NCBI RefSeq assembly: GCF_001682855.1
Contig: NZ_MAQW01000002.1
Location: 694 to 64,693, forward strand
From: Bacillus sp. FJAT-27264
GTDB lineage: Bacteria; Bacillota; Bacilli; Paenibacillales; Paenibacillaceae
Reading direction: 5' to 3'
Length of the DNA stretch: 64,000 bases
The notes below the pieces were generated by a model that was not told the DNA's origin, searched no databases, and saw nothing but the letters and a program-made list of their open reading frames with translations. The number at the start of each line of letters is the position of its first letter. Position 1 is the first letter of the stretch. Positions 53,106 through 60,640 of the stretch are shown in pieces. The position numbers were made by a program, and so were the translations under genes.

Positions 53106-53130
53106 TGCAGATCCGGTTACATCTGCACCT
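53106..53130. terminator. Second hairpin between xylA and xylB
   Basis: TGCAGAT/ATCTGCA with an 8-base loop; T-rich sequence follows on both strands (CCTTTTT on plus, TTTTA on minus). About 105 bp after the xylA stop. Confidence 0.6.
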
Positions 53131-53235
53131 TTTTACCCAAACTTATCTGTGCTTTATGGCTACCTTCTACCAGAAGGACATCATTTACTTACAAGACAAG
53201 TTCAATACTCCCCAGCTCAGCTTTGTCCGTACTCC

Positions 53236-54552
53236 CTACTCCGCCAAAATATATTGGTTCAGGGTTGCCTTAAGCAGTTCCTGACGGCCCGACTCGTTGC
53301 CACGCGGGTTCTCATTGTTCAGCGCGTATTCAGCCAGCGAAGCCAAAGTAGCTTTGCCCGAAATAATATCAGCGCCGACGCCTTCCTTAAAGCTACTATA
53401 ACGCTTGTCGATAAAGTCATCAAACACGCGGTCCTCGATCAGCTTGGCGGCTACCTTCAGCCCCTTGGCATAGGTGTCCATGCCAGCAATATGTGCCAGG
53501 AACAGATCCTCCGGCTCAAAGGAAGGACGGCGGACCTTTGCATCAAAATTAATACCGCCACGGCCCAAGCCACCATTCTTCAATACTTCGTATAGGGTGA
53601 GCGTAGCATCATAGATATTAACCGGGAATTCATCGGTATCCCAGCCCAGCAAGGTATCGCCTTGGTTGGCATCTAGCGATCCTAACATACCATTGACGCG
53701 GGCTACACGCAGCTCATGCTCGAAGGTATGTCCGGCCAGGGTAGCGTGGTTCGCTTCCAGGTTGAGCTTGAAATGCTTGTCGAGGCCATATTTCTGCAAG
53801 AAAGAAATACTCGTCGCAGCATCGTAATCATACTGATGCTTGGTAGGCTCCTTCGGTTTCGGTTCAATCAGGAACTGGGCGTCAAAGCCAATCTCTTTGG
53901 CATAATCCACAGCCAGACCGAACAAGCGCGCAATATTATCCAATTCAAGACCGAGGTCAGTGTTAAGCAAAGTCTCGTAGCCTTCACGTCCGCCCCAGAA
54001 GACATAGTTCTCAGCACCGAGCTGCTTGCCGATCTCCAGCCCCTTCTTCACTTGTGCCGCCGCATGGGCAAAGACATCTGCGTTGCAGGTGGAGCCTGCT
54101 CCGTGCATATAGCGTGGGTTGGTGAACATATTAGCTGTGTTCCAGAGCAGCTTTTTACCAGAAGACTTCATGCCCTGCTCGATCTGCTCTACAATGATAT
54201 CCAGATTGCTATAGAATTCCCGCAAGGAAGCCCCTTCCGGTGCAATGTCCACATCGTGGAAACAGAAGTACGGCAGGTTCATCTTCTCCAAAAATTCAAA
54301 TGCCGCCTCTACGCGTGCCTTCGCTTTATCCAGACCGTTCAATTTGTCCCAGCTCCGCACGGCAGTCTCTGCGCCGAACGGATCAGAACCTCCAGCAGTC
54401 AATGTGTGCCAGTATGCCATGGCAAACCGCAGGTGCTCCTCCATCGTTTTGCCGGCTACGATTTCCTCAGGATTATAGAATTTGAATGCATAAGGGTTGG
54501 TGGAACGGCTGCCTTCATAGGCGATCTTATTCACGGTTTCAAAATAGGCCAT
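53236..54552 (-). CDS. xylA: Xylose isomerase
   Basis: A 438-residue class II xylose isomerase (TIM barrel) converting D-xylose to D-xylulose. Signature segments are [12 protein letters not shown] (catalytic His about 101), [18 protein letters not shown] (about 228-245) and [18 protein letters not shown] (metal and substrate residues, about 268-285). [20 protein letters not shown] follows. I use the ATG at 54552 with AGGAGG upstream. The operon promoter region carries a XylR-type dyad and a cre-like site. Confidence 0.96.
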   Translation of the reverse strand: MAYFETVNKIAYEGSRSTNPYAFKFYNPEEIVAGKTMEEHLRFAMAYWHTLTAGGSDPFGAETAVRSWDKLNGLDKAKARVEAAFEFLEKMNLPYFCFHDVDIAPEGASLREFYSNLDIIVEQIEQGMKSSGKKLLWNTANMFTNPRYMHGAGSTCNADVFAHAAAQVKKGLEIGKQLGAENYVFWGGREGYETLLNTDLGLELDNIARLFGLAVDYAKEIGFDAQFLIEPKPKEPTKHQYDYDAATSISFLQKYGLDKHFKLNLEANHATLAGHTFEHELRVARVNGMLGSLDANQGDTLLGWDTDEFPVNIYDATLTLYEVLKNGGLGRGGINFDAKVRRPSFEPEDLFLAHIAGMDTYAKGLKVAAKLIEDRVFDDFIDKRYSSFKEGVGADIISGKATLASLAEYALNNENPRGNESGRQELLKATLNQYILAE

Positions 54553-54583
54553 TGTGTAATCCTCCTCATCAATTATGCTCGCT

Positions 54584-54597
54584 CGCAAACGTTTACA
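54584..54597 (-). promoter_or_regulatory. Candidate cre site (CcpA) before xylA
   Basis: On the minus strand TGTAAACGTTTGCG, which matches the cre core TGNAANCGNTNNCA except at its 3' end. It lies 32 bp before xylA, suitable for carbon catabolite repression. Confidence 0.55.
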
Positions 54598-54621
54598 GCA
54601 CCATATTAACACACCTTAAAG

Positions 54622-54646
54622 ACTTTGTATATTGGTTAAACAAAGT
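54622..54646. promoter_or_regulatory. Candidate XylR operator between xylA and xylR
   Basis: ACTTTGT (54622-54628), 11 bp, ACAAAGT (54640-54646): an exact inverted repeat with the arm spacing and AAAC/GTTT flanks typical of Bacillales xyl operators. It lies 70 bp before xylA. Confidence 0.65.
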
Positions 54647-54807
54647 TTTTATTTTGCTGCTTATCCCACCCTACGCTAACCTTTCGAACTGCATTTATCG
54701 CTTCCTCTACCCCGGGTTAAGTGGTGGAAGTTGCATTTTACTGACTATCGTTTTAGACTAAATGGCATGTTATTCGTGGGAACGTTCTTAAGGAGGAAGT
54801 GTGATTC

Positions 54808-55968
54808 GTGAAGGTAACCGGTGACCAGGCGTTGGTCAAAAAGATAAATAAATCAATTGTGCTTCATACCATTCGCAAGCATTCCCCCATCTCCCGAGCC
54901 AAGGTCTCGGAAACGACCGGACTCAATAAAGCGACCGTATCCAATCTGGTAGCTGAACTATGCAACGAGCAGCTAGTCACAGAAGCCGGACCGGGGATCT
55001 CCAGCGGCGGACGCAAACCGCTGATCCTGCACTTCAACAGCATGGCTGGCAGCGTTGTTGGTATTGAGCTGGGTGTCAAACAGATCACGGCTGTACTCTG
55101 TGATCTGGGGGGAGGTATTCTGGAGGAGACCCATGCCCCCTTGGACAACCACCACCTGCCGCATGTACTTGGGGAGATGAAGAGGATGATCGCCTGTCTA
55201 ATTGCTAAGGCGCCTGACACCCCTTACGGGATTGTCGGCATCGGCGCCGGAGTCCCCGGTATGGTTGACGAGAATGGCGTAGTCCTGTTTGCGCCTAACC
55301 TGGGTTGGGAAATGGTAGAGCTGCGGGCTTTGCTGGAGGAGGAGTTTGGCGTTCCGGTCACTGTCGACAATGAAGCCAATGCAGGCGCACAAGGAGAGCT
55401 GAACTTCGGCGTAGCACGGGATATCCGGCACCTGCTCTATATCAGTGCCGGAGCGGGGATCGGGTCCGGGATTATTATCGGCGGCGAGCTGTACAAGGGT
55501 GCACGAGGCTATGCCGGGGAGACTGGACATATGTCCATCGAGGCGGACGGCCAGCCGTGCAGCTGCGGCAATCGCGGCTGCTGGGAATTATACGCTTCGG
55601 AAAAAACCTATGATCAGCCTGATCTCCGCCTTCCGGCGCGGACTACTCCGGAACTGGTCCGGTACGCGGAGATCGGCCAGGAAGATGCGCTGCGTCATTT
55701 CAATGTCATGGGCGAAGCGCTAGGCATTGGATTGACCAACGTGATCAACAGCTTCAACCCGGAGCTGATTGTTATCGGGGGAACACTATCTGTGGCCCGT
55801 GACTGGCTGATCGAGCCGTTGCAACGTGTAGTGGCGGAGCGAACACTGCCTTATCACAAGCAGCAGCTCCAGATTGTATTCTCTGAGCTGGGCAGCCGCG
55901 GAGCCATGATTGGCGCTGCTTTTGCCGCTGTCATGCATTTTCTCGGAGACACACGTGTAACGTTGTAG
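54808..55968 (+). CDS. xylR: Xylose operon repressor XylR (ROK family)
   Basis: A 386-residue ROK-family repressor. The N-terminal winged helix (about 10-70) contains ISRAKVSETTGLNKATVSNLV. The ROK part starts near 80 with VGIELGVKQITAVLCDLGG. Further marks are the sugar-site VDNEANAGAQGEL, GAGIGSGIIIGGELYKGARG, and the zinc-binding CSCGNRGCWE (about 250-259). The start is GTG at 54808; AGGAGG lies 11 bp upstream. Divergent from xylAB. Xylose should release it from the operator. Confidence 0.93.
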   Translation: MKVTGDQALVKKINKSIVLHTIRKHSPISRAKVSETTGLNKATVSNLVAELCNEQLVTEAGPGISSGGRKPLILHFNSMAGSVVGIELGVKQITAVLCDLGGGILEETHAPLDNHHLPHVLGEMKRMIACLIAKAPDTPYGIVGIGAGVPGMVDENGVVLFAPNLGWEMVELRALLEEEFGVPVTVDNEANAGAQGELNFGVARDIRHLLYISAGAGIGSGIIIGGELYKGARGYAGETGHMSIEADGQPCSCGNRGCWELYASEKTYDQPDLRLPARTTPELVRYAEIGQEDALRHFNVMGEALGIGLTNVINSFNPELIVIGGTLSVARDWLIEPLQRVVAERTLPYHKQQLQIVFSELGSRGAMIGAAFAAVMHFLGDTRVTL

Positions 55969-56164
55969 GAGATCCTTTACTACCTTTACAGGCAAGAAGT
56001 GCGAACGGGAGCCGGAACGAAAATCATAGCTGTAAAATGACGTAAAATCGCCTATTTTTTTTGGTCTCAGGTGCAGTAAAAACAATTTCAATCCTATATA
56101 ATGAAGGGTACGCGGTGTGATATTTATCACCATCACCCTTTTTTCTGAAATGGAGAGAGCGTCT

Positions 56165-56359
56165 ATGACCTATGTGGATACGTCTGATATCTCGGCACAA
56201 ATGTTCATCACTGTACTGCTATTTTTGCTCATTATCGCGCCTTTAGTCAGTCTCGGTGTGTTGCGCCTGTTCCAGTCCAGAAAAAAATCCGGATTCATGC
56301 TGATCGGCAGCGGTGTTGCCGTATACGTGGTTTTTCAGATGATTATGGTTTTGGTCTAA
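56165..56359 (+). CDS. Small two-helix membrane protein of unknown function
   Basis: A 64-residue protein with two hydrophobic segments (about 12-33 and 43-62) linked by a basic loop (RLFQSRKKSG). GGAGAGAG lies upstream of the ATG at 56165. An open frame extends to 56117 without a ribosome site. No family recognised. It is followed by the convergent glutaredoxin gene. Confidence 0.6.
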   Translation: MTYVDTSDISAQMFITVLLFLLIIAPLVSLGVLRLFQSRKKSGFMLIGSGVAVYVVFQMIMVLV

Positions 56360-56449
56360 CAACTAGAAGAATTAATGACGCCCATTAACTTTTAATAGGG
56401 TAAAGAAATATGCTGCGTCTGCTCCACCGACTGGCGTTTCGTTGCCCGC

Positions 56450-56483
56450 AAAAAAGCCGCCTCCATAACGGAAGCGGCTTTTT
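56450..56483. terminator. Bidirectional terminator at the glutaredoxin gene 3' end
   Basis: AAAAAAGCCGC/GCGGCTTTTT with inner CTCC/GGAA pairing; A and T runs on both sides. Lies between convergent genes. Confidence 0.92.
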
Positions 56484-56505
56484 CTCCGGCCAAATGGCCC
56501 GTCTA

Positions 56506-56739
56506 TTATAAAGTTGCCAAAGCTTTGTCAAATTGGAGCTTGTTCATGCCTACGATTTTGAAATCGCCAATTACAGTTACAGGCACGGCTCTCATCCCCA
56601 TATCCCAGACCTGCTGAGCAAAGTCATCATTCTGCTCGATGTTGCGCTCCTCATAGGAAATGCCCTTCTCGCCGAGGAAGCTTTTTACCTGACGGCAATG
56701 CGGACAGTTGGTGGATGTGTACACAATTACGTTTTCCAT
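56506..56739 (-). CDS. Glutaredoxin-like (NrdH/YruB type) protein
   Basis: A 77-residue thioredoxin-fold redoxin. The dithiol motif CPHC is at residues 12-15, the cis-Pro segment AVPVTVIGDFKIVG at about 52-65 and the C-terminal FDKAL helix follows. Length and layout fit small glutaredoxin/NrdH proteins, which are often reduced by thioredoxin reductase. trxB lies 96 bp upstream on the same strand, which is consistent. AGGAGG precedes the ATG. Confidence 0.9.
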   Translation of the reverse strand: MENVIVYTSTNCPHCRQVKSFLGEKGISYEERNIEQNDDFAQQVWDMGMRAVPVTVIGDFKIVGMNKLQFDKALATL

Positions 56740-56835
56740 CGTATGATCTCCTCCTGTTCAATATGGGGCGACAGCCCTCTTTTATACCCAATATAGCATC
56801 ATCTATTGTAGCACCGCAGTGCGTAATGTACCAAG

Positions 56836-57777
56836 TTACAGAATTACTGCGCTGTGCTCCAAGCTCTCGATGTATTTCTCAGCATCCATAGCTGCCATAC
56901 AACCGCTGCCTGCTGCTGTAATGGCTTGTCTGTAGCGAGTATCCTGCACATCGCCGCAAGCGAATACGCCCGGAATGTTTGTTTCGGAGGTACCAGGATT
57001 AGTCACGATATAGCCGTTGCTATCCGTAGTAATCTGTCCGCCGAGGAATGCTGTATTCGGGTGGTGGCCAATCGCCACGAACACGCCGCTAGCTTCGATA
57101 ATCTCTTCTTTTCCAGTCTCATTGTTCAAAACCTTCAATCCGTTCACGCCATTCTCACCAGAGGTTACTTCCAGCGGATTACGGTTCAATGCCCACTCTA
57201 CTTTAGCGTTAGCGCGGACACGGTCCTGCATGATTTTGGAGGCACGGAGTTCATTCCGGCGATGCACCAAAGTTACTTTCGAGGCAAAACGGGTTAGGAA
57301 GCCTGCTTCCTCCAGCGCGGAATCGCCGCCGCCGACAACCACGATCTCTTTACCACGGAAAAAGAATCCGTCGCAAGTAGCGCACGTGCTCACGCCGCGT
57401 CCAACATTATCCTGTTCTCCAGGAATGCCGAGGTATTTGGCTGTTGCACCGGTGGACAGAATCAGGGTATCCGTCTCCAGAACGCCCATACCTTCCACGT
57501 TCAGCTTGAACGGACGCTCGCCCAGTTCCACGCTGTTCACCCATCCCGTGCGGAATTCTGCACCGAAACGTTCAGCCTGCTTGCGCATATTGTCCATAAG
57601 ATCTGGACCCATAATGCCTTCCGGGAACCCCGGGAAGTTCTCTACTTCAGTAGTTGTAGTTAATTGTCCGCCTGGTTGCGGTCCTTCGATAACCAGTGGG
57701 CTCAGGTTGGCACGGGCCAGATAAATTGCAGCAGTCAATCCGGCAGGTCCGGTACCCACGATAATAGATTTATACAT
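56836..57777 (-). CDS. trxB: Thioredoxin reductase
   Basis: A 313-residue low-Mr NADPH-dependent flavoenzyme that reduces thioredoxin. FAD site [16 protein letters not shown] (about 8-23). Redox-active Cys pair in [11 protein letters not shown] (about 133-136). NADPH site [15 protein letters not shown] (about 151-165). Second FAD segment [17 protein letters not shown] (about 275-291). AAGGAGG precedes the ATG. The promoter is canonical and carries a PerR-box-like dyad just downstream of the likely transcription start. Confidence 0.96.
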   Translation of the reverse strand: MYKSIIVGTGPAGLTAAIYLARANLSPLVIEGPQPGGQLTTTTEVENFPGFPEGIMGPDLMDNMRKQAERFGAEFRTGWVNSVELGERPFKLNVEGMGVLETDTLILSTGATAKYLGIPGEQDNVGRGVSTCATCDGFFFRGKEIVVVGGGDSALEEAGFLTRFASKVTLVHRRNELRASKIMQDRVRANAKVEWALNRNPLEVTSGENGVNGLKVLNNETGKEEIIEASGVFVAIGHHPNTAFLGGQITTDSNGYIVTNPGTSETNIPGVFACGDVQDTRYRQAITAAGSGCMAAMDAEKYIESLEHSAVIL

Positions 57778-57822
57778 GACTATATCCTCCTTATGACGGA
57801 CGGCATTAGCGTCAGTTCTTAT

Positions 57823-57876
57823 TTAAAATAATTATAATGTAGTACTTATTATGATAAAAGAAAAGGAATCTGTCAA
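57823..57876 (-). promoter_or_regulatory. trxB promoter with PerR-box-like site
   Basis: On the minus strand TTGACA (57871-57876), 17 bp, CATAAT (57848-57853). Downstream, TTATAATTATTTTAA (57823-57837) matches the PerR consensus TTATAATNATTATAA at all but one position. This fits a role of the PerR encoded at 4915 in trxB control, although in B. subtilis trxB is known mainly as an Spx target. Confidence 0.65.
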
Positions 57877-57945
57877 TATGCCAGACTCCTCCCTCGCGGA
57901 CTATTTTGTGAACAATTCAATTTCTTGAAATTAATAGGCTGAACT

Positions 57946-58084
57946 AGAGCGTATCTTAAAACTAAGTATTATTTCCAGAGTAAACCTGTAGCTTAATTTT
58001 AAAGAGTAAACTCACAAAGGAGCCCTGTAAAAAGATGCACAGACGCCATGAAATCAAGGACCACGAGTTTTCCGGACACGCCCT
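57946..58084. mobile_element. MITE-like element, copy 1 (139 bp)
   Basis: The left end AGAGCGTATCTTAAAACT and the right end (reverse complement AGGGCGTGTCCGGAAAACT) are imperfect inverted repeats. The ends CTTAAAACTAAGTATT and ACGAGTTTTC(C)GGACACGCCCT recur in the same orientation at 60544-60635. It has no coding capacity. The interval 57778-58139 otherwise holds only the trxB promoter. Confidence 0.72.
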
Positions 58085-58139
58085 AATCATCCTCAATTTG
58101 CTTTAGTTTATCAATCATCGTATCTGAGCAATACCGAGT

Positions 58140-58817
58140 TCAAGCCTTAGAATCATTATTGTTAAGCAGAATATCCGCAGTAAGTTGAATATGTTCTTTA
58201 AATAACTCAACGGCACGATCACTGTCACGTTCAAGAACGGTAGACAATAACAACTTATGCTCCGTATGAAAATCACGGTCCGGCATTTGAGGAATAGACC
58301 AATGTCGGTATAACTGGCTAAGATCCCAAAGTCTTTTGCACATATCCAGAAGAATTGGGTTATTGCAAGCCGATATCAGCGAATAATGAAATTGACCATG
58401 CGCTTCAGACCATTCTTCACTGATAACCGATTTTTGATTAAAATCCGTGTATTCGGGGGTTTGTGCTAATTTGTGATGAGCCGCAATCACATTGGCTTCC
58501 CAGGTCAAGTCTCCATTTGCGATAGAGAGACGTAATGCTGCTGATTCATTAATTAAACGGGTCTCGATAAGGTTATCCAGTTCAACTTCAGAAACAGTCT
58601 TAACTGTGAATCCGTAATTTGGAGTTTTAATGACCAAGCCGTGCGACGTCAATTGAGTGAGCGCTTCTCTTACAACGGCAATCGAGACGTTGAACTTTTG
58701 GGCCAGCTCTGAAACCGTCAATGGCGCACCTGGCTCGTACCGGCCCGATAATATATCGGTTTTCAGGTTTTTTAATACGGCCTCGCTTAGAGTCGATGAC
58801 CCGTTTCTTCTAGCCAT
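58140..58817 (-). CDS. GntR family (FadR/FCD-type) transcriptional regulator
   Basis: A 225-residue regulator. The N-terminal winged helix (about 10-75) contains LTVSELAQKFNVSIAVVREAL. The C-terminal FCD domain (about 90-220) has the metal-site His residues in HGQFHYSLISACNNP, TEHKLLLSTVLERD and FKEHIQLTAD. Such proteins bind small organic acids. It is divergent from the PEBP gene, and three AATCGATT palindromes spaced 19 bp apart in the intergenic region are probable operators. AAGGAAG precedes the ATG. AT content looks higher than in flanking genes. Confidence 0.88.
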   Translation of the reverse strand: MARRNGSSTLSEAVLKNLKTDILSGRYEPGAPLTVSELAQKFNVSIAVVREALTQLTSHGLVIKTPNYGFTVKTVSEVELDNLIETRLINESAALRLSIANGDLTWEANVIAAHHKLAQTPEYTDFNQKSVISEEWSEAHGQFHYSLISACNNPILLDMCKRLWDLSQLYRHWSIPQMPDRDFHTEHKLLLSTVLERDSDRAVELFKEHIQLTADILLNNNDSKA

Positions 58818-58918
58818 GAGAATCTACACTTCCTTCATGTATCGAGAATTAATTATTTTCTGTAAATAAACTTTTACCTAAGTATAAAGAAGGAAATTGA
58901 GAAAGTCGATGAATTAAT

Positions 58919-58964
58919 AATCGATTTATATTTACAGAATCGATTTTAAAGTTTAGAATCGATT
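58919..58964. promoter_or_regulatory. Three AATCGATT operator-like palindromes, 19-bp period
   Basis: AATCGATT at 58919-58926, 58938-58945 and 58957-58964: two full helical-turn steps apart, in the gap between the divergent GntR-type and PEBP genes. It fits cooperative binding of the adjacent regulator. Confidence 0.65.
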
Positions 58965-58993
58965 ATGTAAAACAATAAAGGGAGGCAAGAATC

Positions 58994-59527
58994 ATGAGTA
59001 TTAATCCATTAGCAAGATTGCCCAAAGCGGCAGTGTTTCAGGTGACAAGTAAGGACATCGCTGAAGGTGAACCGTTGCCGTCCGAACAACATTCAGGACT
59101 TTTCGGTGTAGAAGGCGGGCAAGATATTTCTCCTCAATTAAAATGGTCAGGCGCTCCGGAGGGAACCAGAAGCTTCGCGGTGACCGTTTACGACCCGGAT
59201 GCGCCGACCGCATCGGGCTTCTGGCACTGGGCTGTCATGAATATCCCGGCGGAAGCAACGGAGCTTCCTACTGGAGCAGGCGATGAGGCAGGAAGCGGCC
59301 TACCAACAGGGGCCATCCAATTGCCAAACGATGCGCGAGCCGCACGGTACATCGGTGCCGCTCCTCCTGCAGGAGACGGCCCGCACCGCTACTACTTTGT
59401 CGTGCATGCTCTTGATGTAGAGAATATTGGCGTCGACCCCAACGCTACACCTGCAATGCTAGGGTTTAACATGTTAAATCATACGCTGGGCAGAGCTGTT
59501 CTCGTGGCAACTGCAGAGATTAAATAA
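58994..59527 (+). CDS. YbhB/YbcL family (PEBP-like) protein
   Basis: A 177-residue phosphatidylethanolamine-binding-like protein. Anion-binding site motifs are DPDAPTASGFWHWAVMNIP (about 56-74) and GPHRYYFVVHALD (about 129-141). SPQLKW near 45-50 is also typical. No signal peptide, so cytoplasmic. Bacterial members have no firm function; ligands may be small anionic metabolites. GGGAGG lies before the ATG. It is followed by the FAH gene at 129 bp. Confidence 0.9.
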   Translation: MSINPLARLPKAAVFQVTSKDIAEGEPLPSEQHSGLFGVEGGQDISPQLKWSGAPEGTRSFAVTVYDPDAPTASGFWHWAVMNIPAEATELPTGAGDEAGSGLPTGAIQLPNDARAARYIGAAPPAGDGPHRYYFVVHALDVENIGVDPNATPAMLGFNMLNHTLGRAVLVATAEIK

Positions 59528-59656
59528 ACCTTATTACATTCGCTAATTTGTGCCGCTTTGATCATACAAGCATGATTGAAGCGGCACACCTTTATTCCGC
59601 AACTGCATTAACGCAGCTTGATGGAGAATTTTTTAGCTATTTCTGGAGGGATCAAG

Positions 59657-60541
59657 ATGAAACTAGTCCATTTTATGAAGGGCAACACACTCTCAATCGG
59701 ATTAAAAATAGAAGAAGGAATAGTAAATTTAAGTGAAGCCGCTGCAAGGTTAAACTTACCTTTTCCTGAAACGCTTGATTCACTTATCCGCGCAGAAAAG
59801 GAAGGCGCAAACCAGACTGCTATTCTGCTCGCAGCTATTCAGTCGGAGAATCTGCAAAATTATCTGCTAGTAAACGAGACTGAGATTGAATTTGCTCCTG
59901 TCGTACGAGAGCCTGAAAAAATTGTGTGCGTCGGACTCAACTACTTGCTTCACATTGAAGAGGCCAACATGACTATTCAGGAATCGCCAGTCCTATTCAG
60001 CAAATTCAACAACGCTCTGACAGGCCACGAACAAGCCATTCCCCTCCCTGATGTAGCTTTTCAATTTGATTATGAAGCCGAGCTCGTTATCATTATGGGT
60101 AAAGAAGCACGAAACGTTTCAGAAATAGATGCTCTGTCCTTTGTATACGGGTACAGCATTGGAAACGATATTACCGCCCGCGACTTGCAATTTACAAACA
60201 GTCAATGGCTTCTTGGAAAAACGCTTGATTCGTTTGCACCCATCGGACCATACCTTGTTACATGTGACGAGTTGGAAACTACCAACTTATCGATTGAATG
60301 CAGAGTCAATGGGAAACTGAAACAATCGAGCCATACCGCAAAAATGATATTTGGATGTGCAGCTCTGATCAGCTATATTTCACGATACATGACTTTAAAA
60401 CCGGGAGATGTTATTTTCACTGGAACTCCCGAAGGAGTTATTATGGGCTGTTCGCCTGACCAACAGCAATGGTTGAAGACAGGCGATGAAGTTGAAGTCA
60501 CCATTGAAGGCATTGGAACATTGAAAAATAGGTTGATCTAA
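59657..60541 (+). CDS. Fumarylacetoacetate hydrolase (FAH) family protein
   Basis: A 294-residue FAH-family enzyme acting on acyl-pyruvates or 2-keto-diacids. Marks are CVGLNYLLHIEEANM (about 95-109, catalytic His), FDYEAELVIIMGKEAR (about 137-152) with two metal-binding Glu, and YGYSIGNDITARDLQ (about 167-181) with the metal Asp. GDVIFTGTPEGVIMG (about 255-269) follows. I start at the ATG at 59657, with TGGAGGG upstream. The stop codon lies 2 bp before the second MITE-like element. With the GntR-type regulator it looks like a small aromatic or keto-acid catabolism cassette (inference). Confidence 0.9.
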   Translation: MKLVHFMKGNTLSIGLKIEEGIVNLSEAAARLNLPFPETLDSLIRAEKEGANQTAILLAAIQSENLQNYLLVNETEIEFAPVVREPEKIVCVGLNYLLHIEEANMTIQESPVLFSKFNNALTGHEQAIPLPDVAFQFDYEAELVIIMGKEARNVSEIDALSFVYGYSIGNDITARDLQFTNSQWLLGKTLDSFAPIGPYLVTCDELETTNLSIECRVNGKLKQSSHTAKMIFGCAALISYISRYMTLKPGDVIFTGTPEGVIMGCSPDQQQWLKTGDEVEVTIEGIGTLKNRLI

Positions 60542-60543
60542 CT

Positions 60544-60635
60544 AGGGCGGGTCTTAAAACTAAGTATTCATTGAGTCCTGTCTGTCATGATTTTGTTCAA
60601 ATAATTCTATGATGACGAGTTTTCGGACACGCCCT
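60544..60635. mobile_element. MITE-like element, copy 2 (92 bp)
   Basis: Left end AGGGCGGGTCTTAAAACT and right end (reverse complement AGGGCGTGTCCGAAAACT) are inverted repeats matching at 15 of 18 positions. The sequence is shared in the same orientation with 57946-58084. It starts directly after the FAH stop and ends 5 bp before the P-type ATPase stop. Confidence 0.75.
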
Positions 60636-60640
60636 TAAGA

